Shown: positions 1 to 12,928, numbered from the stretch's first letter. The stretch: 64,000 nucleotides of DNA from Armatimonadota bacterium (GCA_016869025.1 VGFA01000009.1:1-64000), one strand, 5' to 3'. Numbers and translations: made by a program. The notes: generated by a model from the sequence alone, not told the origin.

Positions 1-146
1 GAAAATCCTCCCGGCGCGACAACTGCGAAAATAGGAAGCGCCCGCAGCATCCAGCAGCCGCCGGCGCTTATCCGCTTCCAGTAACTGCCCGCTTCGCCCT
101 ACCTACTCACCTCTTCCGAAATGGCTGGTAGAGCGGGCGCCCGAGG
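1..146. other. Left edge, no gene assigned
   Basis: This stretch lies downstream of ychF, which reads leftward. A minus-strand frame stays open from about 95 to the edge, but I see no convincing start codon with a ribosome-binding site and no family I recognise. I see no terminator-like hairpin with a T-run. It may hold the beginning of a gene that lies mostly outside the window. Confidence 0.3.
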
Positions 147-1241
147 CTACACCGCGAACCTGAACGTTATCACGTCCCCGTCGGCCACCCGATAGTCGCG
201 ACCCTCGGTGCGCACCGTGCCGTGTTCGCGCGCCGCGTGCATGCTCCCGGCGGCGACCAGGGCGTCCCATGCAATCACCTCTGCCCGGATGAACCCGCGC
301 GCCATATCTGTGTGGATCTCCCCGGCGGCCAGAAGCGCGGTTGTGCCTATCCGGACCGGCCACGCGCGCACCTCGTTAGAGAGCACCGTGAAAAAGCTCA
401 CCAGGCCCAGCGTGGCGAATCCCAGGCGAATCACCCTGTTAGCGCCCGGCTCCTCCAGGCCGGTCGCGGCCATGTATTCTCGGGCCTCGTCCGGCGGCAG
501 GTCGCCGAGTTCGGCTTCCAGACGCGCGGCCAGCCCGATGAACGCGCCGCCCTGGCGATCGGCCAGCGCGTGCAATGCCGCAGCCGGGGGGCCTCCGTCG
601 GGAAGGAGGCGCTCGTCGAGGTTGGCCACATAGATGACGGGCTTGGCGGTGAGCAAACGCAGTTCGCGGGCCAGGGCGCACCCTGGGTCCGAAAGCGGTT
701 GCCGCCGCACGGGCACGCCCTCGGCCAGCGCGGCCGCGATGCGTGCCAGCATCGCCCCCTGTTCCCGCGCGGCCGCCTCTCCGGCCTTGGCCCGCGTCGC
801 CGCCCGCTCGCGCGCCCGCTCGACGGTCTCGAGGTCGGCGAGCGCCAGCTCCGTCTCCACGATCTCGGCGTCGCGCACCGGATCCAGGCCGGCCTCATCC
901 AGGGGCGCAGCGGGGTCGGAGAAGCAGCGGACGACATGCGTGATCACGTCCACCTCGCGGATGTGGGCCAGGAACCGGTTGCCCAGCCCTTCCCCGCGGG
1001 AGGATCCCTTCACGAGTCCTGCGATGTCAATGAACCGAACGGTCGCCGGCACCGTGCGGGCAGGCAGGATAACCCCGGCCACCGCCTGCAGGCGGGGGTC
1101 CGGAACTGCCACCTGCCCCAGGTTGGGCTCTATCGTGGTGAACGGGTAGGCCGCCACGGCTGCGCCTGCCCGTGTCAGCGCGTTGAAGAGCGTGGATTTT
1201 CCTGCGTTGGGAAGACCAACCAGTCCGAGTGCGAGACTCAT
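147..1241 (-). CDS. ychF: Redox-regulated ATPase YchF (Obg-like)
   Basis: A cytosolic P-loop NTPase of the Obg family that binds ribosomes and is linked to translation and oxidative-stress responses. The 364 residues match the usual family length. Visible motifs are the P-loop GLPNAGKS at residues 9-16, the G3 region DIAGLVKGSSRGEG, and a NLDE sequence where GTPases carry NKxD, which in this family goes with ATP preference. The C-terminus is a TGS-type domain ending in DGDVITFRF. The ATG follows the upstream diguanylate cyclase stop by 9 bases, so the two are probably cotranscribed. In Bacillus ychF sits beside a DUF951 gene near the origin. The same pair is here, but with the cyclase gene between them. 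Confidence 0.95.
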   Translation of the reverse strand: MSLALGLVGLPNAGKSTLFNALTRAGAAVAAYPFTTIEPNLGQVAVPDPRLQAVAGVILPARTVPATVRFIDIAGLVKGSSRGEGLGNRFLAHIREVDVITHVVRCFSDPAAPLDEAGLDPVRDAEIVETELALADLETVERARERAATRAKAGEAAAREQGAMLARIAAALAEGVPVRRQPLSDPGCALARELRLLTAKPVIYVANLDERLLPDGGPPAAALHALADRQGGAFIGLAARLEAELGDLPPDEAREYMAATGLEEPGANRVIRLGFATLGLVSFFTVLSNEVRAWPVRIGTTALLAAGEIHTDMARGFIRAEVIAWDALVAAGSMHAAREHGTVRTEGRDYRVADGDVITFRFAV

Positions 1242-1250
1242 GGAGCCCTG

Positions 1251-4200
1251 TCAGGCCTCGTGGGCCGAGTGGACCCTGTTGCCTCCGGACCGCTTGGCGA
1301 GGTATTGTGCGCGGTCCACCGCCTCGACCAGCGCTCCGGCCGTAGCACCATCCTGGGGGAAGGCCGCCACGCCAACGCTCATGGTGACGCTGGTTATGAT
1401 GTCGCCGTTGGCGAGGAGAGGATACGCCTCTACCGTACGGCGCAGGCGCTCAGCAATCTCGTGCGCCGCGGCCGCGCTCGCGCCGGGCAGCACCACCATG
1501 AACTCGTCGCCGCCGTATCGAGCGACGACGTCCGAGGGACGGCTGCCGCGCCGCAGCAGGCCTGCGATCGTACGCAGGACCTCGTCCCCGCTCTTGTGTC
1601 CGTAGGTGTCGTTGTGGTGCTTGAACCGATCTATCTCGGCCATAATGATGGCGAGTGGCTGCGCATCCCGGCGGGACCGCTCGAGAAACCGCTCGAGCGC
1701 CTCATAGAAGTACCTGTGGTTGTACAGCTCGGTGAGCCCGTCCGTGATCGCGAGGCGCTGGGCCTGCTCGTACAGCCGCGCGTTCTGGATCGCCACGACT
1801 GCGTAGGAGGCCAGGGTGCCCAACAGGTGCAGGTCGCGCTGCCCGAACGCCGCCAGGCGCGTGCTCTCCACGTTGAAGACGCCCAGCACCTTGCCCTCGG
1901 CGATTAGCGGCACGGCCAACTCAGAGCGTACCCGGTCGTCCACCTGGTAGTACCGCGGGTCCGCGCTGACATCGTCCACCATTAGGGGGTTGCCGGTCCG
2001 GGCAACCCACCCGCTGATCCCCGTGCCTACGGCCACGCGCACGCCGACCACGGGGTTCTGGTACCCGTAGGCCGCCTCCACGACGAGGTCTCCGGTGGCG
2101 GCGTCCACCATGAGCAGCGCGCCGTTCTCGTAGCCGAAGGCACGGCAGGTGACCGAGACCAGGCTTTCCAGCACGGTACGAAGATCGAGCGTGCCGCTCA
2201 CGGCCTTCGCGGCCTCGAACAGCACCTGCAGCTCGTCGTGCGTCCTGCGCAGGTCCTCGAAGAGCGCGGCGTTTCTCACCGCTATGCTCAACTGCCCGGC
2301 GAACTCGGTCAGGAACTCGAAGGCGTGCTGTGTCAGCGGGCGCGCGCGTGTGCCCTCGGCTGTGACCACGCCGGTGGTGACGCCTTCCAGCACAACAGGC
2401 ACCGCGGCCATGCTAACCGTATCTGCGCTGCCGGAGACGTAATCTGGGTCTTCGCGCACGCTCGCGACGAACTCGGGGCGGCCGCTGCGGACAACGCGCC
2501 CCTTTACCCCAGAGGATGCCGGGGTCTCCGCGGGCGCGTCAGGTGAGCCCACCTGCGCGACCAGGCGTAGCAGCGTTCCTTCCAGGCGATGAATCGTGAC
2601 GCGCGCGATCCCCACACCGTCTGCGAGTTCCGACACCGCGATGCGGCACACTTCGGCGGGGTCCAGCGAAGCGCTCACCGACCCAACGATGCGGTTCAAC
2701 AGTGCAAGCTCGTTGAGGCGCCGGTCGCCGTGGGCCTGCAGGGCCATCCGCGCCATGGCGGCCGCCACCTGGGCGGCGAACGCCGTGGCCATATCGTTGT
2801 CGCCAGAGATGCCTCCGCCTTCGTCATCGTAAACCAGCGCCATCAGACCCACGAACGTCGCGTTGGTCCGCAGCGGAAAGAGGACTGCGGACCGATCCGG
2901 GCCTCCTCCTGGATCTGCCGGCAGGCCGGCCAGCACGTGCGGCCGGGCCCCTGGTGCGGTGTACCGGCTGCGGCCGTCCTGGGCACGCGCGACCACGGCG
3001 CGATGGTATTCGTCGGACAGTCCGGCCCCAAACGCCTCCCTGATGGGGCCCTGACCGTCCCAGGCCAACAGCATGCAGCGGCCTGCTCCAAACAGGTCGC
3101 GCGCTCCCTCCGCGACCAGCGTGAAGATGGTCTGCAGGTCCGCGGCCCTGCCAATCCGGCCGAACAGCTCGGCTGCCAGCTGGAGGCGGGCGTTCCGCAC
3201 CTTCAGCGCGGCGCACGCGCGGGCGTTCTCAATCGCGGCCGCTCCCTGGGCCGCGGTCGCCTCAATAATCGCGGTCTCGGCCGCAGAGAAGGGGCGCGGC
3301 TCGGTGCGCACCACGGTCAGGGTTCCCACCGGCCGGCCCTGGTGGATCATGGGCGAGGTCAGCGCGTGGCGGCCCTCGGGCAGACCCAGGAGCACCAGGC
3401 AGCGGCAGGCCGGCAACTGATCATCGCCGGCCATGGTGGAGGCAATGGAACGGCGTTCGCGGACGGCGCGCACCGCGTCGCGCAGCTTCCCTGGCTCGGC
3501 ATCCAGGCCTACGCGCAGCCGTCTCACCTCTTCCTCGTCCGTGCCGTATGCCGCCTGGCCGCGCAGTTCGCGGCGCACGCCTTCGTAGATCGCCAGCAGC
3601 GCGTACCTTGCGCCCAGCGCCTCCGCCGATCGCCTCACCAGGAACCGGCACGCCTCGTCAACATCGAGCGTGGCACTCGGAGCAAACCCAAGGTGCTGGA
3701 GCGCAACAAGCCGTTCCCCCTGGCGCCGGCCCTCCTCCAACTGGCGAGCGTTCCGCATGGCCACAGCGGCATATCCTGCAAGGGTGGCGACCAGATACTC
3801 GTGCCGGGCCGTGAAGTGACTGCGGTCGGCCTCGGCAAAGGCCATCGCTCCCCAGACCTCCCCGGCGGCCGCCAGCGGGACGACCAGCACAGAAAGAACC
3901 GCGCCCGTGCCGGCGAGCGGCCGGAGGCGTGGGTTGCGGCTGCGATCGCGCTCGTAGTCGCCGGACCGCACTGGCCGGCCGGACCGCATGACCTCAGCGA
4001 CGAGCCCGGCCAGCTCGATCTGACCCACGGCCTCGCCGTTCTTGGTGCCGGTACCGTGAACCTGGACGGCCCCGGGTTCACCAGGCAGGCGCAGCCATAC
4101 CAATGCTGTATCCGAGACCACCAATCTTTCCATGGCCGAGGCAGTGGCCTGTGCTACCTCATCCGTGTTCTCGGAGCGGCCGATCTCCAACGCTGCGGCG

Positions 4201-4928
4201 TGAAGCACCTCCAGCTCTGCCGATGCCTGCCTCCCTCCCGTGAACACCACCAGCACAACCGAGAACATCGCCACCGGGGCGGCTACCAGCAGCGCAAGCA
4301 GCGGCAGGCTGCCGTTGATGACCATTCCGGCTATCGAGCCAAACCCGAACAGCAGGATCGTGTTGATGGTCTCGACCCCAACGTTGGCTCCCAACACGCC
4401 AGCGAACGCCCGTCGCCGCCGCAGGGCAATGTACCAGTTCACCAGCACCGCGGAAACGGCCGTGAACGCCGCTGCCGCTGCCAGAATGGCCAGCGCGAGG
4501 TCCATGCTTTCGTGCACGCGGGGAAGACGGCTGGCCCATCCGGCAAAACCGGGTTGGACCTGGGCAGCGACGCTTCCGGCAGCGAGCGTGGCCAGGGTCG
4601 CCTGCGCAGCGTTGAACAGCGTGACTCGCAGTGGGCGCCGGCGCAGGAGTCCGTCCCCGAGCACCGCGCCGCCCGCCATGGCAACCGCGGCCGGCGCTGC
4701 GCCGAAGAGCCCGAGGCCGGCAGCGGCCACAGCGGGCCGCAGCGTCTGGTAGCCGCCCGCTGGCATCGGCACGCGCAGCGCGCTGGCGACCACCCCTGCC
4801 ATGCACAGCAGCGCGAACCCCTGCGCCGGAGGCCAGGCAGCCGTGGATATCGCCGCGGCCATCGCTGCGGCGGCGGCCGCCACGACCGCCCACGGGTACG
4901 CAACCCTAAGCCGCGATCCTGCAGTCAA
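1251..4928 (-). CDS. Membrane diguanylate cyclase with five GAF domains
   Basis: Predicted to make cyclic di-GMP from GTP at the membrane in response to several signals. The N-terminal ~220 residues are very hydrophobic, about seven to eight membrane spans. Five successive GAF-type sensory domains follow, at about 230-390, 400-585, 590-740, 745-895 and 900-1055. The last ~165 residues are a GGDEF domain with an intact GGDEF active site, preceded by RPSD, an inhibitory RxxD site in the expected place five residues upstream. At 1225 residues it is long for the family. The start is uncertain: TTG at 4928 is the longest option, and it lies in a short tandem repeat without a clear ribosome-binding site. 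There is no phosphodiesterase (EAL/HD-GYP) domain. The ligands of the GAF domains cannot be inferred. Confidence 0.88.
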   Translation of the reverse strand: MTAGSRLRVAYPWAVVAAAAAAMAAAISTAAWPPAQGFALLCMAGVVASALRVPMPAGGYQTLRPAVAAAGLGLFGAAPAAVAMAGGAVLGDGLLRRRPLRVTLFNAAQATLATLAAGSVAAQVQPGFAGWASRLPRVHESMDLALAILAAAAAFTAVSAVLVNWYIALRRRRAFAGVLGANVGVETINTILLFGFGSIAGMVINGSLPLLALLVAAPVAMFSVVLVVFTGGRQASAELEVLHAAALEIGRSENTDEVAQATASAMERLVVSDTALVWLRLPGEPGAVQVHGTGTKNGEAVGQIELAGLVAEVMRSGRPVRSGDYERDRSRNPRLRPLAGTGAVLSVLVVPLAAAGEVWGAMAFAEADRSHFTARHEYLVATLAGYAAVAMRNARQLEEGRRQGERLVALQHLGFAPSATLDVDEACRFLVRRSAEALGARYALLAIYEGVRRELRGQAAYGTDEEEVRRLRVGLDAEPGKLRDAVRAVRERRSIASTMAGDDQLPACRCLVLLGLPEGRHALTSPMIHQGRPVGTLTVVRTEPRPFSAAETAIIEATAAQGAAAIENARACAALKVRNARLQLAAELFGRIGRAADLQTIFTLVAEGARDLFGAGRCMLLAWDGQGPIREAFGAGLSDEYHRAVVARAQDGRSRYTAPGARPHVLAGLPADPGGGPDRSAVLFPLRTNATFVGLMALVYDDEGGGISGDNDMATAFAAQVAAAMARMALQAHGDRRLNELALLNRIVGSVSASLDPAEVCRIAVSELADGVGIARVTIHRLEGTLLRLVAQVGSPDAPAETPASSGVKGRVVRSGRPEFVASVREDPDYVSGSADTVSMAAVPVVLEGVTTGVVTAEGTRARPLTQHAFEFLTEFAGQLSIAVRNAALFEDLRRTHDELQVLFEAAKAVSGTLDLRTVLESLVSVTCRAFGYENGALLMVDAATGDLVVEAAYGYQNPVVGVRVAVGTGISGWVARTGNPLMVDDVSADPRYYQVDDRVRSELAVPLIAEGKVLGVFNVESTRLAAFGQRDLHLLGTLASYAVVAIQNARLYEQAQRLAITDGLTELYNHRYFYEALERFLERSRRDAQPLAIIMAEIDRFKHHNDTYGHKSGDEVLRTIAGLLRRGSRPSDVVARYGGDEFMVVLPGASAAAAHEIAERLRRTVEAYPLLANGDIITSVTMSVGVAAFPQDGATAGALVEAVDRAQYLAKRSGGNRVHSAHEA

Positions 4929-4986
4929 ACCCAGCCCCCGCTCAAGACCCAGCCCTCACCCAAGACCCAACCCTCAACCAAGATCC
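4926..4986. repeat. Imperfect 17-18 bp tandem repeat, about 3.5 copies
   Basis: On the plus strand the unit is close to CAAGACCCAGCCCTCACC, seen at 4943-4960 and 4961-4978, with a diverged copy at 4926-4942 and a partial one from 4979. It spans the end of the DUF951 gene and the start of the diguanylate cyclase gene. It may reflect slippage expansion and makes both gene boundaries less certain. Confidence 0.7.
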
Positions 4987-5222
4987 AGCGCGCCACGCTG
5001 GTCCCCCTGCTGGCCGGCCTCGGCGAAGTCGGGGCCGCGCCGTATGAACGTCCGGACCCGGCGCTCGAACTTCACGCGAGGCATCAGGACCCTCCTGCCG
5101 CACTTCAGGCACCGAACCCCTATGTCGGCACCAAGACGCACCACTTCCCACTGGTCGTTCCCGCAGGGATGTGTCTTGCGCATGCGCACGACGTCCCCCA
5201 GGACGATCTTCAGCACCGGCAC
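4974..5222 (-). CDS. DUF951 family protein
   Basis: A small cytosolic protein (82 residues) of the DUF951 family, of unknown function. Family features are visible: an N-terminal beta-rich [14 protein letters not shown] stretch, a conserved [19 protein letters not shown] core whose HPCG and CLKCG cysteines could bind a metal, and a final [11 protein letters not shown] segment. Bacillus carries the homologue next to ychF near the origin, and the same association is found here. The GTG start at 5222 is followed by another GTG two codons later and either could be used. The last ~15 residues are encoded by a tandem repeat and are probably lineage-specific. Confidence 0.88.
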   Translation of the reverse strand: MPVLKIVLGDVVRMRKTHPCGNDQWEVVRLGADIGVRCLKCGRRVLMPRVKFERRVRTFIRRGPDFAEAGQQGDQRGALDLG

Positions 5223-5289
5223 GGCGCCGAGACCTCCTGTCCGGCAACCAGGGCATCTCGTCGTACTCCCGTTGTGCCCAACTCCCCGC

Positions 5290-6813
5290 CTATCGAGTCG
5301 GTATCAGCGCATCAATGGGTGCGAAGTTGTCGGAGAGCACCGGGACGTCGGCGGTCGGGATGACCGCCTCGTACAGATCGGCCGCCGCGGCCAGGAACCT
5401 GTCCACGGTTACGCGCCGCGCATCCACCAGCGCCTGTGCGCGGCGTCTGATCTCCTCGGACGAGAGCGCCGGCTCGTCGGTCGCGATCACTATGACGTTG
5501 CGGAGCGAGTCCGGCGCGCCGTAGCGGCCGAAGTCCACCGGAAAGACATACACCGTGGGAAAGACCTGGCGGATGGTCTTGTAGATCGCCCTGAACAACC
5601 GGCTGTTCGGACCGTCCAGGGCTCCGATTATGTTGGAGGCGACCAAGCCGCCGGGGGCAAGCCGGGAGCGGGCGAGCGCGAAGAACTCGCGGGTGGCCAG
5701 GTGGAAGGGAATGGTGTCAATCAGGTAGGCATCGGTCATGATAATGTCGAACCGTGCCTGCGCTAGGCGCAGGTGCAGCCTGCCGTCGCGCGCGGTCATG
5801 ATCAGGCGATCGCTGTCCGCCACGCCGAAGAAGCGCCGCGCCACGGTCACCACCTCGGGATCTATCTCGGCCACGTCCATCGTCACCGTGGGATAATCGG
5901 CCACGTAGCGGGCCGGGATCGTGCCCCCGCCTAGCCCGATCAGCGCGGCGTGCGACGGCCGGGGCACGAAAATCACGGGCAGGTGCATGTAGTCCGCGTA
6001 GGCAAAAACCGTGCGCTGCGGCCGCTCGCGATCGAGGGCGCTCTGCCAGTAGTTGTCCAGCTTGAGATAGCGGACGGTGCCCTCGTCTGAGACGGTGATC
6101 CGGTGATAGACGGTGTCGCGGGCATAGACCAGCGTGGGCGCGGGCGCCGCTCCCGTAACCCCGGCAGCCAGCAGAACCGCAAGCACCGCGCCCAGGGCCG
6201 CGGCAGTCCTCTGCCGCGCGGCCATCCAGGAGACCACGGCCATTGCCATCAGCGACAGCCCGAGGATCTGGATTATCTCGCGGACCCCGAGGTAGTTGAT
6301 CAGCACGAACGAGGCCGCCAGCGTCCCGGTAATCGAGCCCACCGTGCTGATGGCGTAGAGCGCGCCGGCCGTCTGCCCCACGGTGGCCACGGCCCTGGCG
6401 CGAAGCCGCACGGCAAACGGCGAGACCATGCCCATCACAATGCTGGGTACCACGAACAGCGCCATGGATCCGGCCAGCGGGTTGAGCTGCGGCCCCAGGT
6501 CGGCGCGGGCGATCGCATCAAGCACGGGCGTGGCCAGGGTAGGTATTGGGACGGTCAGCAGCCCGGCCAGGAAGACGATCCCAGAGAACAGGCCGTGCGA
6601 TGGGAATCGGTCGGCGATCCTACCGCCGACGGCGTACCCCACGCTCAACGCCGTGAGGAAGACGCCTATTAGACTGCCCCATACGTAGATCGAGTTGCCG
6701 AAGTAGGGCGCCAGTACCCGGCTGGCGATGATCTCCAGCGCGAGCAGCACGCCTCCGCTGACGAAAACTGTGACCTCAAGGATGGCGCTCACCTCCCCGC
6801 GAGTGTCGCCCAA
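5290..6813 (-). CDS. Membrane protein fused to spermidine-synthase-like domain
   Basis: The first ~210 residues contain about seven membrane spans resembling the fused-MFS part of bacterial spermidine-synthase-like proteins. Residues ~215-500 are a SAM-binding Rossmann domain with the loop [13 protein letters not shown], an acidic residue after the next strand (DVAEIDPEV), and an ITDAY-like segment (MTDAYLIDT). Such fusions are widespread and largely uncharacterised. Aminopropyl transfer to make polyamines is inferred from the fold only. The gene directly follows clpB: the TAA of clpB and the TTG at 6813 adjoin. An internal GTG at 6792 would give a more typical N-terminus, but its Shine-Dalgarno-like GGGGAG abuts the codon, so the start is unresolved. 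Confidence 0.85.
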   Translation of the reverse strand: MGDTRGEVSAILEVTVFVSGGVLLALEIIASRVLAPYFGNSIYVWGSLIGVFLTALSVGYAVGGRIADRFPSHGLFSGIVFLAGLLTVPIPTLATPVLDAIARADLGPQLNPLAGSMALFVVPSIVMGMVSPFAVRLRARAVATVGQTAGALYAISTVGSITGTLAASFVLINYLGVREIIQILGLSLMAMAVVSWMAARQRTAAALGAVLAVLLAAGVTGAAPAPTLVYARDTVYHRITVSDEGTVRYLKLDNYWQSALDRERPQRTVFAYADYMHLPVIFVPRPSHAALIGLGGGTIPARYVADYPTVTMDVAEIDPEVVTVARRFFGVADSDRLIMTARDGRLHLRLAQARFDIIMTDAYLIDTIPFHLATREFFALARSRLAPGGLVASNIIGALDGPNSRLFRAIYKTIRQVFPTVYVFPVDFGRYGAPDSLRNVIVIATDEPALSSEEIRRRAQALVDARRVTVDRFLAAAADLYEAVIPTADVPVLSDNFAPIDALIPTR

Positions 6814-9414
<2,601 letters not shown>

Positions 9415-9433
9415 TGTCATCTCCGTCCGTCTC

Positions 9434-10372
9434 CTACGAGAGCAGTCCCTTGCGCGGATCCTCGCTGCGCGCCCCACCCAATTCCTGGAAGAGCTCGCGC
9501 TCCCGCTCCGAAAGCCCGGTCGGAATCACCACGTTCACCTTCACGTACAGGTCTCCGCGGCCTTCGCCGCGCGCGTGGGGAATGCCCAGCCCCTTCAGCC
9601 GGAACCGCCGGCCGTTCTGCGTCTCGGGCGGCACGCGCATCGTAACGGCACCCTCCAGCGTCGGCACCTGGACCTCGGCGCCCAGCGCCGCCTCGCTGAC
9701 GGTAACAGGAAGCACCACGGTCAGGTCGTCATCGCTGCGCTCGAAGAGCCGGTGAGGGAGGACGTGGATCTTCAGGTAGAGGTCTTCGCCGGCGGCGGCG
9801 CCTGGCAGCCGCACGGTCTGGCCCGACCGCACCCCGCGCGGGATCCCGGCGTCCACCCGCTGGCCGGATCCCGGCATCTCGATCTTCCGGTGCGCGCCGC
9901 CGAAGGCCTCTTCGAGCGTGATCTCGACAGGAACCTCCATGCGGCCAGGCCGTGTTGCGCCGTGGGGTTGGCCTGCCATCCCTCCGAACCCCCCGAACAG
10001 TTGCTGGAAGAACTCGCTGAAGCCCGCGGCAGATCCGCCGCCACGGCCGAAGAGATCCTCGAACCCACCTCCGACCGTGAACGTGACCCCACCCTGCGCC
10101 GTTCGGCCGGCCGTGGGCCGGCCGAACAGGTCCTGCCAGCGAACCCCACCGCTCTTGTAGGCCTCGTAGACCTGGTCGTACTGCGCCCTGCGCCCGGGAT
10201 CGCTCAGAACCTGATACGCCTCGTTTATCTCCTTGAACCGGTCCTCGGCTCCCTTGCGCTTGTTGACGTCCGGGTGGGACTCGCGCGCCAAACGCCGGAA
10301 GGCACGGCTGATCGCCTTCTGGTCAGCCCCCTGCTCGACGCCGAGCGCCTTGTAGTAGTCCTTGAACTCCAC
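9434..10372 (-). CDS. dnaJ: DnaJ-type co-chaperone without zinc finger
   Basis: Delivers substrates to DnaK and stimulates its ATPase. The J domain (residues 1-70) carries the HPD motif in [12 protein letters not shown] Gly/Phe-rich linker follows (FGGFGGMAG), then two beta-rich C-terminal substrate-binding domains. The four CxxCxGxG zinc repeats of classical DnaJ are absent, so it is a CbpA/type II protein of 312 residues. It starts with GTG one base after the grpE stop and is surely cotranslated with grpE. No second, zinc-containing DnaJ occurs in the window, so this may be the main DnaK partner. Confidence 0.93.
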   Translation of the reverse strand: MEFKDYYKALGVEQGADQKAISRAFRRLARESHPDVNKRKGAEDRFKEINEAYQVLSDPGRRAQYDQVYEAYKSGGVRWQDLFGRPTAGRTAQGGVTFTVGGGFEDLFGRGGGSAAGFSEFFQQLFGGFGGMAGQPHGATRPGRMEVPVEITLEEAFGGAHRKIEMPGSGQRVDAGIPRGVRSGQTVRLPGAAAGEDLYLKIHVLPHRLFERSDDDLTVVLPVTVSEAALGAEVQVPTLEGAVTMRVPPETQNGRRFRLKGLGIPHARGEGRGDLYVKVNVVIPTGLSERERELFQELGGARSEDPRKGLLS

Positions 10373-10373
10373 C

Positions 10374-10952
10374 CTATTGCGCCACCCTCACCCTGGCCGG
10401 GCGGAGCACCTCGTCGCCCAGCATGTACCCGCGCTGGATCTCAGCGGCCACGGTTCCGGCCGGCGCGCACTCGCCGGCGGCCACCGCCTCGACCGCATCG
10501 TGAAAGCGCGGGTCGAACTCCTTGCCCAGCGCCTCCATCGGCCGTACACCCATCCTCGAGAGAACGTCCAGCACCTGGCGGTGCGCCAGGCGGATGCCGT
10601 CTGCGATGGCCGCCGCGCCCGCGTTGTTCCCGCCCGAATCGGCCGCGCCCGCGCTCCCGGCGTGCGTCAGGGCCCGCTCCAGCGTGTCTGCCACGCCCAG
10701 GATCACGGCGAGCAGGGCGCGTCGCGTGGAAGCCACCGCCTCCTCGCGCTGCCGAGCCGCCTGCTTCCGGTAGTTCTCGAGGTCGGCGGCCGCGCGCAGG
10801 AACTGCTGCCAGTTGCGCTCCGCCGCCTGGCTCAGACGCGCGACCTCGGCCTGGAGCGCCTCCACGCTCTCGCCGGGCGCCTCAGGCCGCGCCAGTGATT
10901 CCCCGTTGGTCTCGCCGTTGGCATCTCCCTTGAGAATGCGCTCGTCACCCAT
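10374..10952 (-). CDS. grpE: Nucleotide exchange factor GrpE
   Basis: Releases ADP from DnaK. The 192-residue protein has the usual plan. A low-complexity acidic N-terminus leads into a long helical dimerisation region (ESVEALQAEVARLSQAAERN to FLRAAADLENYRKQ). It ends in a small beta domain (GKEFDPRFHDAV with the typical VAAEIQRGYMLGDEVLRPARV). It lies between dnaK (9 bases upstream) and dnaJ (1 base downstream), so the three are one translational unit. Confidence 0.96.
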   Translation of the reverse strand: MGDERILKGDANGETNGESLARPEAPGESVEALQAEVARLSQAAERNWQQFLRAAADLENYRKQAARQREEAVASTRRALLAVILGVADTLERALTHAGSAGAADSGGNNAGAAAIADGIRLAHRQVLDVLSRMGVRPMEALGKEFDPRFHDAVEAVAAGECAPAGTVAAEIQRGYMLGDEVLRPARVRVAQ

Positions 10953-10961
10953 CGCCGCTTC

Positions 10962-12866
10962 CTACTGGCTCGGCTTGTACTCGGCGTCAATCACGTCTTC
11001 CCCGGACGGAGGCGCCTGACCGCCCACCGCTTCCCCGCCGGCGGCGGCGCCAGGGGCGCCCGCGGTCGCCTTGTACATTTCCTCGCTCATCTTGTAGGAC
11101 GCCTGCTGCACCGCGTCGGCAGCGCTCGAGATGCGCGCCACATCCTCGCCCTTCAGCGCCTCGCGCAGTTCCTTGAGCGCCTCCTCGACCTTCGCGCGCT
11201 CCGCGGACGAGATCTTGTCCCCGGAGTCCTTGAGCAGCTTCTCCACCTGATAGGCGATGGAATCGCCGCGGTTGCGCGTCTCGGCGGCCTCGCGCTTGGC
11301 CTTGTCCTCGGCGGCGAAGCGCTCCGCCTCCTTCACCATCTTGTCAACCTCGTCCTTGACCAGCGTCGAAGTACCGGTGATCTTGATGGACTGCTCGCGA
11401 TTGGTCGCGGTATCCTTGGCGGTCACGTGCAGGATGCCGTTCGCGTCAATGTCAAACGTCACCTCGATCTGCGGCACCCCTCGCGGGGCCGGCGGGATGC
11501 CGTCCAGCACGAACCGGCCAAGCGTACGGTTGTCGCGCGCCATCGGCCGCTCGCCCTGCAGGACGTGGATCTCGACCTGCGTCTGCCCGTCGGCGGCGGT
11601 GGTGTACCTCTCGGTCTTGCGTGTGGGAATGGTCGTGTTGCGGGAAACCATGGGCGTCATGACGCTGCCCAGGGTTTCGACCCCCAGCGTCAGCGGGGTG
11701 ACGTCGAGCAGCACCACATCGCGCACCTCGCCCGCCAGCACGCCGGCCTGGATCGCCGCGCCCACGGCCACGACCTCATCCGGGTGGACCTCCCTGTTGG
11801 GCTCCTTGCCGGTGAGCCGCCGGACAAGCTCTTGGATCATGGGCATGCGGGTCGCTCCGCCGACCAGGATCACCTCGTTGATGTCGCGCTCCGTGAGCCG
11901 CGCGTCCGAGATGGCCTGCCGAAACGGCCCGATGCAGCGCTCGACCAGATCCGCGGTCAGCTCCTCGAACTTGGCCCTGGTGAGAACGTAGTCGAGGTGT
12001 TTGGGGCCGGTAGCGTCGGCGGTGATGAAGGGTAGGTTGATCGTGGTCTGAACGACCGTGGTGAGTTCCACCTTGGCCCGCTCAGACGCCTCGCGCAACC
12101 GCTGTAGCGCCTGGCGATCCTGCCGCAGATCAATGCCCTGCTGCTTGCGGAACTCGTCGGCCAGCCAGTTGACGATTCGTTCGTCCCAGTCGTCCCCGCC
12201 CAGGTGGGTATCGCCGGAGGTCGCCTTGACCTCGAACACGCCGCCGCCGATCTCCAGAATGGACACATCGAAGGTGCCGCCGCCCAGGTCGAAGACCAGG
12301 ACCGTCTCGGAACCCTTCTTGTCCAGGCCATAGGCCAGGCACGACGCGGTCGGCTCGTTGATGATCCGGAGGACCTTCAGGCCGGCGATCTCGCCGGCGT
12401 GCTTGGTCGCGGTGCGCTGCGAGTCGTTGAAGTAGGCCGGCACGGTGATGACCGCCTCGGTGATCTTCTCGCCGAGGTAGGCCTCCGCGTCGGTCCGGAG
12501 CTTCTGGAGGATCATTGAGGAGATCTCCTCGGGCGTGAAGGTCTTGCCGGAGGCGGGAATGTGCACGACGGCCATGCCGTTCTGCCCTTCCCCGACCTTG
12601 TAGGGCACGATCTTGCGCTCGGACTCCACCTCGGCGTACCGGCGGCCGACGAAGCGCTTGATCGAGTAGACCGTGTTTTCGGGGTTGAGGATCGCCTGGC
12701 GCTTGGCCATCTGCCCGACCAACCGCTCGCCGGTCTTCGTGAAGGCGACCGCCGACGGCGTAAGCCGGCTACCCTCGGTATTGGCGATCACCTGCGGTTC
12801 TCCGCCGACGACCACGGCGATCACCGAGTTGGTCGTTCCCAGATCAATGCCCACAACTTTGCCCAT
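10962..12866 (-). CDS. dnaK: Chaperone protein DnaK (Hsp70)
   Basis: The central Hsp70 chaperone, 634 residues. The nucleotide-binding domain begins [12 protein letters not shown] and has [13 protein letters not shown] linker [13 protein letters not shown] leads to the beta substrate-binding domain ([15 protein letters not shown]) and helical lid. The C-terminus ([10 protein letters not shown]) resembles the usual EEVxDAEY tail. The ATG is preceded by GGGGAGATCTCAC, with 62 bases to hsp20. That gap contains an unusual 11-bp tandem repeat. DnaK is the known co-repressor of HspR in organisms with this operon type, so hspR at the head of the block suggests the same feedback. Confidence 0.98.
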   Translation of the reverse strand: MGKVVGIDLGTTNSVIAVVVGGEPQVIANTEGSRLTPSAVAFTKTGERLVGQMAKRQAILNPENTVYSIKRFVGRRYAEVESERKIVPYKVGEGQNGMAVVHIPASGKTFTPEEISSMILQKLRTDAEAYLGEKITEAVITVPAYFNDSQRTATKHAGEIAGLKVLRIINEPTASCLAYGLDKKGSETVLVFDLGGGTFDVSILEIGGGVFEVKATSGDTHLGGDDWDERIVNWLADEFRKQQGIDLRQDRQALQRLREASERAKVELTTVVQTTINLPFITADATGPKHLDYVLTRAKFEELTADLVERCIGPFRQAISDARLTERDINEVILVGGATRMPMIQELVRRLTGKEPNREVHPDEVVAVGAAIQAGVLAGEVRDVVLLDVTPLTLGVETLGSVMTPMVSRNTTIPTRKTERYTTAADGQTQVEIHVLQGERPMARDNRTLGRFVLDGIPPAPRGVPQIEVTFDIDANGILHVTAKDTATNREQSIKITGTSTLVKDEVDKMVKEAERFAAEDKAKREAAETRNRGDSIAYQVEKLLKDSGDKISSAERAKVEEALKELREALKGEDVARISSAADAVQQASYKMSEEMYKATAGAPGAAAGGEAVGGQAPPSGEDVIDAEYKPSQ

Positions 12867-12877
12867 GTGAGATCTCC

Positions 12878-12921
12878 CCTCGCGTTATCCTCGCGTTACT
12901 CTTGCGTTGTGCCTGCGTCGT
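12878..12921. repeat. Four tandem 11-bp repeats upstream of dnaK
   Basis: Units on the plus strand are CCTCGCGTTAT (12878-12888), CCTCGCGTTAC (12889-12899), TCTTGCGTTGT (12900-12910) and a diverged GCCTGCGTCGT (12911-12921). The period of 11 places each copy about one helical turn apart. On the sense (minus) strand they read as TAACGCGAGGA-like units that run into the dnaK ribosome-binding site. Confidence 0.75.
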
Positions 12922-12928
12922 CCCCGGG

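Noticed and set aside
1-95. Open minus-strand frame at the left edge
   Set aside because: It has no start codon with a ribosome-binding site and no family pattern. It is too short to judge.
2589-5363. 924-residue plus-strand open frame
   Set aside because: It is antisense to the diguanylate cyclase and DUF951 genes, rich in Arg, His and Gly with no domain pattern. Long antisense frames are expected at this GC content.
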